This document shows, piece by piece, positions 53,619 to 63,659 of a stretch of DNA of 64,000 nucleotides. The DNA is from Allacma fusca. Taxonomy: Eukaryota; Arthropoda; Collembola; Symphypleona; Sminthuridae. Both the position numbers and the translations under genes were made by a program. How positions within the stretch are numbered: the stretch's first letter is position 1; the number at the start of each line of letters is the position of its first letter. Under the pieces are notes generated by a model, which saw only the letters and a program-made list of their open reading frames with translations, had not been told where the DNA came from and did not search any database. Location of the stretch: the NCBI GenBank assembly GCA_947179485.1, contig OX359250.1:33882783-33946782 (forward strand), written 5' to 3'.

Positions 53619-54123
53619 TCATCCCCTTTATCTGGAGGAGTAAACAAGGTATCTTTTATCTCCGCTTCCGTCATTGTCAGTGTTTTTTTAATTATTTGTA
53701 TTTGTTTGACAAATACAGCAGCCGAAATATCTCCATCTAACGAGACAAGCAAATGTTCAGATATCAAATGTTTATCTGCTGACCAAGATGTGGCTCTGAG
53801 CGACGCAAGTAGTTCTCAGCTTGTTTTCTCAGCTTCAGAGACTCATGCTCAATCTGTCCAGGACTATCTGAGTAGAAAGAACGGATCACGTCATTCCACT
53901 GGCATTAGTGACCACACATTACTATCGGACGGACTTGTTGGTAAGATATTATTACTAATAGCTGACTTATGATACTGTTCGCGATTTTTATAATTGTTAT
54001 TATGTTATTGTGTATGTTGTATTTCTAGCATCGTATACAACAGTTACCTTTCTCTATGTGCTTGTAATCATCAAGTTGGCTAAGCTGATTGCACAGTTCT
54101 ACAAAGATTGGAAAACGCGGTAG
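53619..54123 (+). CDS. Single-span or double-span membrane protein with an intron
   Basis: Open from about 53619; the first part has a hydrophobic segment (ISASVIVSVFLIICICL) at about 53655-53705 but no ATG, so a first exon or the start codon is missing; tgtag at 53614-53618 could be a 3' splice site. The middle is polar and Ser-rich. An intron is clear at 53941-54028 (GTAAGA to tttctag, 88 nt). Splicing keeps the phase and adds a second hydrophobic segment (TVTFLYVLVIIKLAKLIA) with a basic end; the stop is at 54121-54123. Without splicing the frame ends at 53972. Small TM proteins are common in Polinton-like genomes; this one is not recognised. Confidence 0.65.
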
Positions 54124-54127
54124 TGAA

Positions 54128-57100
54128 ATGGAGGAGCAAGAACAAGCATTACAACCTACGGACGAGATCGATTCTGAAAGCATAACACCATCATCATCAT
54201 TGAATAGTCCAACTGTTCAGACGGAGATTACTACTTACCCTAGACCTATCACATCAGGATTTGATAAGCCGGTAAGTCAAACACTGACGGGTTTTGAGTT
54301 AATTAATAATGAGCTGATTATATTGATCGAGTTGCTAAATTAATTTTTCTATCGGTTGCCGAGTCAGTTTCTGAGTCATTTGTTCATAAGTTACTTTGAA
54401 ATTTACTAGTTCAATTCGTTTCAGATAGATGCTTAAGTTTTCCAATAAAATGTTATTGTCTTAAATAAATATTCTGATACATATTGCAGATCTTACGCTG
54501 TTCCATGCCGGAATGCAGATTTTACTGTCGTACTCATGTTTTGTATGATTCTCATATTGAAAACATTCATCTGTGCGATCAATGTGGATACTACGTAAAT
54601 TGCAAACATGAGCACCGTTGTCAATATCCTGCAGAGAGACGAGGCCATGTGGACGCTGCAATGCAACTTGATTTAAGTAATTTCCAAGAAATCAGTAGGT
54701 CACATTTGGGCGTAATAATTCACTATGGTTACCAGCATCCCCTAGAAACAGAGGATCTAGAAACTGCGTTTACTATTACGTTTAGTGCAGTCGAAAAGTT
54801 GTTTACAGAATTGCTTAACATCCACGGAAATTTAAGAGTTTAAATGACTGTAGGAGTTACAATGGAGAGAGATTTAGTATTGAATGAAGGGGAAATATCA
54901 ACAAAAAAAGCTGCTATTTATTTTAAATCAAAAAATCATGATTTGTATGACAGAACTGGAATCGAAGATTTAGTTTGGGAGTGCGCTTCTGAAATATTAG
55001 TGCAGAAGGAGAATTTTACTGAGAATGGAAGCAATTGGAGAATTGTGAATGTTAAAGATTTTGAGGTTAAAGTTGGAGAATTGCGACTGTTTCAAAATGC
55101 TTGCGTTAAGGGGTGGTTGCCTTTGACATTAAATAAAAAGGGTTATCTAAACACACGGAACAACGACAACGAGTGTTTCAAATATTGTGTCACCGCTGGA
55201 ATGTACTGGAACGATCAATTAAAAGCAAACAAGCGAGAAAAGAAAACTAGGAAAAATCTCCAGAATCCAACCACCTGGATGAAATACGTAAGCAAAATTG
55301 ATTTTTCAAGTATTCCAGAAGGGTTTGTATCAAGACATACCACCCTTTGAAATTTCAAACAATGTTTCAATCAACATTTTTACAAACAGAGATGAGAATA
55401 TCATTATGATGCGAAACAGTCGACAAAAATCCCTGAATATAATTAATTTATTTCTCGTGCACAAGAAATCCCAAAACCCTCCTGAGGATCTATACCATTA
55501 CATTCTCATTAAAAATATTGAAAAATTCTTAAAAGAAAACGGTAAAGAATCACTCTTTTGTTGTCTTTAATGCTACAGGAAATTTAATACGAAAGGAAAG
55601 CAACTCAAACACTCAAACATGTTCATTTAATGACCTCACATGCGAAAATAAATCCATGGAAGGTAGAACGTACGAATTCCCGGAAGAAAATCAAACCTTA
55701 AAATTCCAAAGACTGGAATTGCTTCACCCCTACCCATACTTTGCAACATTTGACTTTGAGTGTTTTAGCAGACCATTGGAACCAGTTACAAAACAGGGAC
55801 CGCGAAACACTTTAAAGCGTTGTGAATATGTTACTTGCAGTTACTCAATGGCTGTGTTTCAAAATATTGAGTTACTAGCCTTAGAATACTACGACAAAGA
55901 AAAAGTAGTAGCCCATTTTTTCAAGACAGCATTTAACTGGGCCCAGAAAATTTTATTTCAAGTACGTTCAACGAATAACATGGTTGTTCCTACTGCAGAT
56001 GAATTAAAGAAGCAAGAAGAGACCACACATTGTCAACATTGTAACCGCGAGTTTACCAAAACCGAGGAATGTTTAAGCAGTGAGAAGACGGACATGTGGG
56101 AATTATTTAATGAATATGGAGATTTACTTGAGGAAAGCTCGGAAGAGGATGACATGCAGAATACAAGTACACAACTACCACTGAACAAGCGACAAAAAAG
56201 AACAAACGATTTCAAGTCTAGAAATAATAATGTTATTAAATGCTACAACCATAATCACACTGAAGGTAAATATGTCTCTACAATTTGTACGATATGTAAT
56301 TTAAAAATCCGATATAAGTTTGAATTACAATTTATAGTACACGGTGGGAGTAATTTTGATTATCATCTTTTACTAAAATATGTATATGGACTCGACTCTT
56401 TTTGATTATGAAGATGTAGATGTAATTGCAAAAAGTGGTCAAAAATTCGTACAAATTATTATATCGAAGAGATATGTACGTGCCTAAGCTGTATAAAAAC
56501 CACCGCGGTTCTCAAAAAAATCTCGACAAGTTCTCTTGTGGTAACAGGAAAGCTCGGTTGAGATTTTTAGATTCGTGTCAGTTCCAACACGATTCTTTAG
56601 GTAGGCTTATACAAAGGTTGCAGAGAGAAAACTCCCAACATTTTTCACTATTAACACAAGCTGTTGAGCAATACCTAATCCCAAATAATGTTATAAAAAC
56701 GCCAGAGAGCAACATTTCCAAGAGCGTTGCATTAGGACTCTTGCTGGAGAAATTATCTTTCCCCTATGCGTACCTGTCCATCGCAGAAGTACTTGGAGAC
56801 GATGTTGGTATCCCCGAGCGTAAGCACTTTGACAACAAATTACGTCATGAAGTGTGAATCTAATACAGAAAGTTTGCTCTGTGTTTAATATTAATTGTTT
56901 TAGGAAATACACCGAATTATATTGTACCCTAGACGCTATTCACTTAGGAATTATTTGGACAAACTTTGTAATGAATGGAATCAATACCTATGGACTAGAC
57001 CCCACGTACTGTTGCACCATATCATCATTCTCTTGGCAATGCTGGTTGTACTCCTCTGGAGAAGATGTACATTATATTCGAGACAAGAGTATGTACGACT

Positions 57101-58491
57101 TGGTTAGAGAAGGCATACGTGGTGGTCAGTCTTATGCAACAAGAAAGATCACGACAGCAAACAGTTCTAGAAATACCAACTGTTAGGATCCTATGAAACC
57201 TCAAAGTACTTTAATTTATTTCAACATTGTTAGCTTGTACAGCCACGCCATGCAGACATATAAATTTCCACATTCGGATTACAAATGGGAGAGTGTGAAA
57301 GAGCTGGAACGTATTGATTGGTTGGATAAAAAGTTACTTGGCAAAGAAAATTGTAAAGGGTATATACTGAAAGTAGACTTGGAATATCCGAAGGAAATTC
57401 ATGATGCTACGGCATCTCTCCCCCTCTGCCCTGAGAAACGGTGTGTAAACTCCGAATGGCTCTCAAAGAGGCAAAGGGAGAACTTAGCTAAGCTTGGCAA
57501 CGCTAGCGTGCGTTCATTCTTGGACTCTCCCAAACTTTTACTTCACTGCTACACCCGCTTCAAGTATGTGGTTCATTATAGAGCTCTTGCATACTATCTA
57601 TCTAAAGGAATGAAAATTCAAAAAATTCACTGTGGATTTTCCTTCACTGAACGTGCCTATCTCCAAAGGTTTATTCAGGAAAATATTGAAAAGCGTAAAA
57701 TTGCTAAAACTGAGTCGGAACGCTCTGATCAAAAATTAATTTGCAATGGAACCTACGGTAGAACTTTAATGAATAACGAAAACTTTTTACAAGTTAAATT
57801 TTGCAAATCCGGGGCTAGAGCACGTCAATATTTGGCTTCACCTGAATGCATGGATTTTGATGTAATGAACGCATATGTGAGTATAATAAAGCTGAAACCA
57901 AGAAAGGTAGTCTTAAACAACCCCATACAATGTGGTATGAGTGTACTAGATTTAGCTAAATGTATATTTTACACAGGGTATTATGACAAGTTGTGTAATA
58001 TATTTCAGGATCGTATATCTGTCATATATTTGGACACATAAAGTGTCCAGTGCGAAATAATTGGAAATGAAAAATCGATTTGGGATGAGTTAGTGCAGTC
58101 TAAGGAGTATTTCGATTTTTATAAAATTCCTGAAAACAACGAAATATTTAAGCTACACAGTCATATTCCCGATTTGACAATGAGACAGGCTAACGAGTCT
58201 GGAACGTGGAAGATTGAAAATTTAGACATTCGAGAGATTGTATCTTTGAAAAGTAAACAGTACAGCTTGCTGTTATACAACCATTCTACGGAAATGAAAA
58301 ACAAGGGAGTTCCTTCGTATACATTGAAACATTTTTGTAACCATGATACAAACAGAGATGTAGTTGAGAAAGAGAAAGCCAAATCCTTAGGTATTAACTT
58401 GATACGCTCTCTTAATCACACACTGTACAATTTAACTGTGCGAAGGCTGTCCTTCCACAACATGGATTTGTACAGAAATTACCCTGATTAA
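54128..58491 (+). pseudogene. Protein-primed family B DNA polymerase with an intron, multiply broken
   Basis: ATG at 54128, four bases after the stop of the previous gene. Exon 1 ends at 54271; intron 54272-54489 (GTAAGT to attgcag, 218 nt, phase 0). Exon 2 begins with Cys/His pairs (CSMPECRFYC, HLCDQCGYYVNCKH). Order thereafter: NDNECFKYCVTAG (about 55170), exonuclease I FATFDFECF (about 55740), exonuclease II GGSNFDYHLL (about 56350), FLDSCQF (about 56565), SFSWQCWLYSSGE and GIRGGQSYATRK (57040-57150), motif A YFNIVSLYSHAM (57220), motif B KLICNGTYGR (about 57740), motif C YLDT then stop (58039). This is the Polinton/adintovirus-type PolB. The motif A Asp reads Asn, a stop falls at the second Asp of motif C, and shifts or stops occur near 54841, 55325, 55560, 56405, 56857 and 57186, so it is dead. 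Confidence 0.9.
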
Positions 58492-58552
58492 AATGATTAC
58501 AATTACTCGCTCCCGTATGGTCATTATAATCTAATACAATGATACGATATGA

Positions 58553-58600
58553 AATAAAGTGTGTACAATACTGTAATTGCTTGTTAATTTATTTACATTC
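58553..58600. terminator. Convergent polyadenylation signals
   Basis: Plus strand AATAAAG at about 58554 serves the polymerase gene, and the minus strand reads AAATAAAT at about 58588-58597 toward the helicase stop at 58613. The genes end tail to tail with about 120 bases between them. Confidence 0.5.
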
Positions 58601-58612
58601 ATACACATTTAA

Positions 58613-60328
58613 TCATTCAAAAACATGGTATTCTAAAGAAAGAAGTCCCTTCTCCTCGTACTTTTGAAGTGTAGTCGGACCGTTCAGTTCAACTTTAGAT
58701 AAGAATCGATCGGCTGAAATGTACTCATCAAGCACACCCACGGATGATGGGTCCCTGCATCTGGTCCACATGACGTAGTCAAGTCCTACACAAAATTGAC
58801 TAGTCTAGGAATATAGCGACACGATCCAGATTTCTTCCCTGTGATCGGTGTCCAGTAAGTGCATACCCCAAATCCAAACAAAACCTTTTCCCTGAAATAT
58901 ATTTTCCTGTTAGTTCATCAAACTGGGTATTCCACTGTCGAAATATTGGAATCCCTTTTCCTTTGGGCGTGGTCACGTAATGATTACCGCGGTAGTTAAG
59001 GAATTCCACAAGAATAAACCGCACAACGCTTTCCTCTGAAATAGATAAATCAAGCTCTCCTTCGTCTCTACTTTGAGACTCAAAAATAACATTACAAACA
59101 GTACCGGCACATCCATTATTTAATCCAACAGCTACGCATAAATTTTTTTGTAAGATAACAGGACAACCTATGTCTATTTCGAGTACTTGAAGACCGTTGT
59201 CAATAGAAATGATAGCATCCTTCTAATAATTTGCATGAAGCTTGTCCCTGAAAGTGAGTACATAATAATTAAAAATAAAACTCAATAAAATACAAATCTC
59301 ACATAATATGATTCCATGGTAGTACCTGTTATGCTGATGAACTTGCTTTCGAAGAGGGTATACATGTGGAGCGTTGTGAAATAATTTCAGATCTTCTTTA
59401 GATAGATTTATATGCTGGCGAGAGCGTATGAAGTTCAAGTCTTGTTGAATACATTCCTTTCTTTGAAGCCTCCTTAGGAAATTACGAAAGCTCTCCTACT
59501 CCTCACTTTCCCCCACTTGACGAAATTGTTTATCCATGATTACGACCTTTTCAAAGGACTTGTACACATGCTTGAGTTGGGGATTGCGTGATTTTGATGA
59601 GGGGTAAAAGATGGGACAATCCGCAACCGGAAACGTTTGATATAAATCTCCTATTAATATAATCGTCTTTCCACCAAAATATTTATCCGCGTTAATCGGA
59701 TCAACCTTGCGCAAAATACTGTCTATTTCCTTTAACATATTTTGACCAATCAATGAAACTTCGTCAATACAAATAAGGGTTACATTTTTGAGTTTTTCTT
59801 TTTGTTTTTGGAGTATAGATGTTTCTGAACTACTACTGCATTCCTGAGTCTTGGAGTTCCTTACCCCGGTTTGATTTTCCGACCCTTTGAAACAGGGTAA
59901 TAGAAACGCAGAATGCAAGGTGGTACCCCGAACCAAAAAACTAGCACTACCCGTTAAGCAGGCTAATACGTAGTCAAAGTCTGGTGAAATTAGTTTTTGT
60001 TTGTCAAATGCAAACTTTAGATGGGAAATTAATGTAGTTTTGTCCAATCCAGCCTCCCCTATAACAATTAAGCGAATTTGAGACTTTATTTGGTCTTCTC
60101 GAGACTTTTGAATATGTCCTCCAATCAAATTGATTACATTGATAAATTGATTTCACTCAAACTTTCAAACGGAACTTTTGGTTTAGTTGGTTCTGTTGGG
60201 GTTGTTGACCAAATATTTTTCCACTTGGTAAAAATGCTCTCGTTTACTTGGTCTGGTGAGTATTCCATGATCGTTTCTTCTGGGTAGAAATTCTGTAACT
60301 GACAATACTGAATAAGGCTGTAGTTCAT
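58613..60328 (-). pseudogene. PIF1-type helicase with an intron, broken
   Basis: ATG at 60328 (MNYSLIQYCQLQNFYPEE). A shift near 60140 enters the frame 59496-60128. Walker A reads GEAGLDKTT, where the usual last Gly before Lys is Asp; then TTLHSAFLLP, Walker B LICIDEVSLIG and LIGDLYQTFPV. After a TAG at 59496 the same phase continues, and an intron is seen at 59325-59248 (GTACTA to tttcag, 78 nt), followed by another TAG (59223). The C-terminal part has GYALTGHRSQGRNLDRV, then in a new phase VGLDYVMWTRCRDP, the last SF1B motif, ending at 58613. PIF1 helicases unwind DNA in replication and repair; a role with PolB is inferred from position. Confidence 0.88.
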
Positions 60329-60351
60329 ATAAAGATTAAAAGGGCATGCTA

Positions 60352-60359
60352 CTTTTATA
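60352..60359 (-). promoter_or_regulatory. TATA-like box upstream of the helicase
   Basis: The minus strand reads TATAAAAG 24 bases before the ATG at 60328. The leader would be extremely short, so the Met at 60328 may not be the true start, or the box may be fortuitous. The plus strand has gatataaatggg at about 60435, 145 bases before the next gene's ATG, so the 250-bp interval could be a shared divergent promoter. Confidence 0.4.
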
Positions 60360-60579
60360 AGATCTTGAGCGAGAACAAAAACTTAAAAGTGAAATGACGG
60401 TGTGGCTAAAAATCGAAACCCGCAAGTATTGAAGATATAAATGGGTGGACAACTGCACTGAAATTCATTCAATACGTATTCGTTTCAGTTACCACACCTC
60501 TTAGAATCTTCGAGTACTGAAACCTTTCGTCACCGTACACCACAAAATTCTCTCCAACAATTTTCCACAGTAGTGCATC

Positions 60580-61512
60580 ATGGCAAACAAATTTTATGAG
60601 TCCAAAGTGAAAGGTATTATATTTTTGTTGTCTTCAAGATCATTATAATATTTGTGTAGTGTATACATGTTCATGATGTAACTATAAAACATTAAAGTTT
60701 TGCGTGTTTTATTCCTACAGCTACGTGTCGTACTGTACGCCCAAAATTAATCAAATTTGATCCGTATTTACGAGCCGCAAAGACATTAGCTTCCCAAGAT
60801 CTTTGCAGCAATTGGAGCTTCTTTGAAAATCCCGACTGTATTATGGTAACTTTTAATATATTAGAATATTTTTCTTCCTGAAATGAATTGATGTTTATTT
60901 GATTGCATGTTTAAATATTTATTCTCTATAGATTGACGATGATATATCAGGTTGAATAGCTCACAATGCAATTCATCGGGTTGAGTTTTTTTATATCGGT
61001 CGACCCACAAACCAAGGAAAACCGACGGTCGTCAAGTTCTCATTTGACCAAGGAGCAAAAATTGCCAGTTTTTTGGCTACGATACTTGAACAGTATGCTG
61101 AGACACAGGAGAAGAAGCTTGCAGAAGGATTGGAGGATGTTCCACTTATTCCATACCTTCGTGGGAAAGAGGACCGCACGTACTCTGCAAAGGATGAAAA
61201 CCTTTTGGATTTTTGGGCTCATCCCGACTTGGACTTGGGTAGTGTTAAAGTCAGTGTCATGCTGAACAAGACACTGGGCCAGCCGGAGGTACTTATGAAC
61301 TCACTTATGAAGGTAAAAAAAATATTTTTCAATTGTACTTCAAGATGATGAATTATGATTAAGTTGTGCCTACATGTCGTAAAATCGATAGACATATAAT
61401 GTATATACGCAATTATTAACCATAGGATGGTCTGGACCTGTCATCGGGTTATCCCTTGCTGCCTGTGCAAATCTGGAGGCTTTCATCATGGAAAAAGAAA
61501 GGACAATATTGA
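60580..61512 (+). CDS. Four-exon gene of unknown function with one in-frame TGA
   Basis: Exons by GT-AG and phase: 60580-60613, 60721-60845, 60932-61312 and 61426-61512. Introns are 107, 86 and 113 nt, with good acceptors (ttcctacag, ttctctatag, ttaaccatag). ATG at 60580 (MANKFYESKVK). Exon 2 carries RTVRPKLIKFDPYLRAAK and SNWSFFENPDCIM. Exon 3 has a TGA after DDDISG, then AIHRVEFFYIGRPTNQGK, KIASFLATILEQYAE and DLGSVKVSVMLNKTLGQ. In exon 4 the joined phase stops at 61510-61512; another phase stays open to about 61600 with CCLCKSGGFHHG and IEFYIPIRSKLNSL, so a frameshift is possible. I do not recognise the family. Spliced structure and apparent coding text argue for a once-real gene. Confidence 0.65.
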
Positions 61513-61946
61513 ATTTTACATCCCTATTCGTTCCAAACTAAACAGTTTAAATGAGGGAGAAGATGGAAAACTGGGGGAAGCAGATACGAGTCAAGAGTAG
61601 GAGTGAACATGTTACTTATATGCACTTCTTAAAATGCATGCAGAATTTCAGTAGTAATCCCTATAAAGGCTACAGTATTTCTGATATTTCTATTATATAC
61701 CCGGTAATTCATTCGGCTAGTTATGAGTAATGTGCACTTGTATTTATTTGTCAAAATGATTGATGAAATAAAATATTATTTAGAAAATATTGGTATTTTT
61801 CAACTCAGTTTTATTTGGAAAAATTCTTGCAAACCATTAAATTACCAAAATACATGAACCACATTGAATTACTGAAGCTCGTTCTTTAATGTACAAAAAT
61901 ATATAAAAATTCATACGCGAATCCTACTGTACAGTTTATAAAGTTT

Positions 61947-62440
61947 TTATTTCCCCGTAAAGGGTTGAACGCAGCTGAAATCAAAGTCTTCAAAATTGTA
62001 TGCGTCGGTAGACGGTCCCTCTCCTTCCCAATCTTGGATGCTCCTGTTCACGGCTTGGATTATCTCGTCACAATTTCCTACATCTTTAGCGCTAGCATTA
62101 TCCCCCTCGTCAAAATTGTTGATGCACTCTGTAGTACTGTCTGGCGGAATCTCAACCACTTCCGCAATCTTATCCAGTTTTCCCGAGAACTCCAAACCAT
62201 TGGTAGATTTCAACCACGGGATGTTCTCGAGTGGTACAGCTTTTCCTAAATAACGGGTGCGTAATCATATATCGTGAAAACGTTTACGCGTCAAGAATAA
62301 CCTTATTCATTTTGGAATACCGCATGCAAGTGATTTACCTTTACTGTCCACGAATCGAATTTTTTCTCCTGACACGAGACAAATTTCGTTTTTATTTCCA
62401 CGAGTCTTTTCATCCTCCAAAACATTTAGAATTTGTAGCG
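61947..62440 (-). pseudogene. Diverged relative of the 62463-63320 gene, with an intron
   Basis: Minus strand, no start found. The exon up to 62339 reads EICLVSGEKIRFVDSK, then intron 62338-62246 (GTAAAT to tatttag, 93 nt), then GKAVPLENIPWLKSTNG and a long acidic tail (INNFDEGDNASAKDVGN) ending at 61947. The joined text lines up with VIKLMSGEEIVWLDCQG and LRPFSSVEW of the neighbour, with clear but low similarity. It could be a separate gene whose 5' exons lie outside what I can see, or the 3' exons of an alternative transcript of the neighbour. Confidence 0.55.
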
Positions 62441-62462
62441 TAGTTGATGCTGACGGCTACGC

Positions 62463-63320
62463 TCATTTCTTCAATGGCAAATTACGCTGATTTCCATACG
62501 CTTCAGCAGACGTGCATGGAGATTCATCATCAATTGTTATTGTTTCTGACTGATAATTAGATTCTTGTCTGTTTTCCCCAGGTGCTTCCTTTGGGATAGT
62601 CACAACTGGTGACCACTCAACCGATGAAAATGGTCTCAGGACACCTTGACAGTCCAGCCATACAATCTCCTCCCCCGACATCAGTTTAATGACACTCCCA
62701 TCAATGAGTTTTGACCCTTTTCGAATGTATTCCTGAGTCGCAATTTGCACTTCATCTTTTCTTGTACCGTTTATAGCCCTCTTCTTGGCTTCAATCCATC
62801 CAGGCTTTTGTTCTAACAGTTTTGTTTTGAGTTGAAGTTGTTGTTTTTGGATGTTGGTGAATTCAGACACTGGAAATTTTGGGCTGGAACACACATGTTC
62901 CGTGTATGCAAAAGCTAAACTTGGTTTGCACTCGACTTGGTTGAGTGATGAATATGAGTTGGTACAAAACGCAACAGGACACTTTATGTTGACGTCAAAG
63001 AAGTCATTCTTTGGGTTGGCACGCTTACGTTCCAATTGATTTTGAGAATAGTGTAAAAAACACTTGATGTGCATCCAGTGCTCACAGGATGCTTTCTCTT
63101 CACACTTGTTTGCTATCCGAACAATTGAATCAGGTGACCAATCGAGTGGACACGCGGAATCAAATTCTCGCATAATGTCAGAGTACTCTAAACCATTTAC
63201 GGTTTTTATTCCATTCAACGATTGTTCTTTAAACCGAACAAATGTAATCGCTCCTTCTGTGAATATATTTTTCTTGCAGACACTACAGATTAGTTCACGT
63301 ATTTCACGTTTCAGCGGCAT
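62463..63320 (-). CDS. Cys/His-rich protein, 285 aa, unknown
   Basis: Intact frame, ATG at 63320 (MPLKREIRELICSVCKKN). Cys/His residues come in zinc-like pairs: ICSVC (about residues 12-16), SACPLDW, ANKCEEKASCEHWMHIKCF (C, C, H, H, C at about 72-86) and IKCPVAFC (about 112-119), suggesting a RING- or PHD-like cross-brace, but the spacing does not fit a family I can name. The C-terminal third has VIKLMSGEEIVWLDCQG, shared with the neighbour at 61947-62440. Its orientation is opposite to the four-exon gene; the genes converge. It may be a host gene or belong to the virus-like cluster. Confidence 0.6.
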   Translation of the reverse strand: MPLKREIRELICSVCKKNIFTEGAITFVRFKEQSLNGIKTVNGLEYSDIMREFDSACPLDWSPDSIVRIANKCEEKASCEHWMHIKCFLHYSQNQLERKRANPKNDFFDVNIKCPVAFCTNSYSSLNQVECKPSLAFAYTEHVCSSPKFPVSEFTNIQKQQLQLKTKLLEQKPGWIEAKKRAINGTRKDEVQIATQEYIRKGSKLIDGSVIKLMSGEEIVWLDCQGVLRPFSSVEWSPVVTIPKEAPGENRQESNYQSETITIDDESPCTSAEAYGNQRNLPLKK

Positions 63321-63659
63321 TTTGGTTCGGAAATTCAGTCCCAGTACCTTGGAATATTTTCAAAAGATAAAACTATCACTGAGCCTGACCAGTCTGGAGT
63401 GAAGGAAATATTTTATTTTACAACCAGATATAACACTAACGGAGTAATCTAATTGGGAAACACGCGACAAAATCTTAAAATGATTACTTCCTTGATGGCT
63501 ACTAACCGTATCCTCCCTATTTACTTGACATGGAGTAAAAGGAACTATAATGTTGACATTTATTGCATTTAAGAAACGCCTTGATATATAGAAATCTATG
63601 AAACCTTTGTTGCTAGGCGCGGTTGCAAATTTAATTCCAGTAATCTCATATATTAGACT
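63321..63659. other. Spacer, no gene seen
   Basis: AT-rich; the 5' side of the minus-strand gene would have its promoter here. No motif stands out. Confidence 0.4.

Noticed and set aside
53579-53767. Minus-strand 62-codon frame
   Set aside because: Antisense of the signal-like hydrophobic start of the spliced membrane protein.
60932-61312. In-frame TGA read as selenocysteine
   Set aside because: No hairpin of SECIS type noted downstream and no redox-type Cys context; a nonsense mutation is simpler.
52500-63400. A complete Polinton with integrase, major capsid and protease
   Set aside because: None of these genes and no terminal inverted repeats were seen; only ATPase, PolB and PIF1 are supported.
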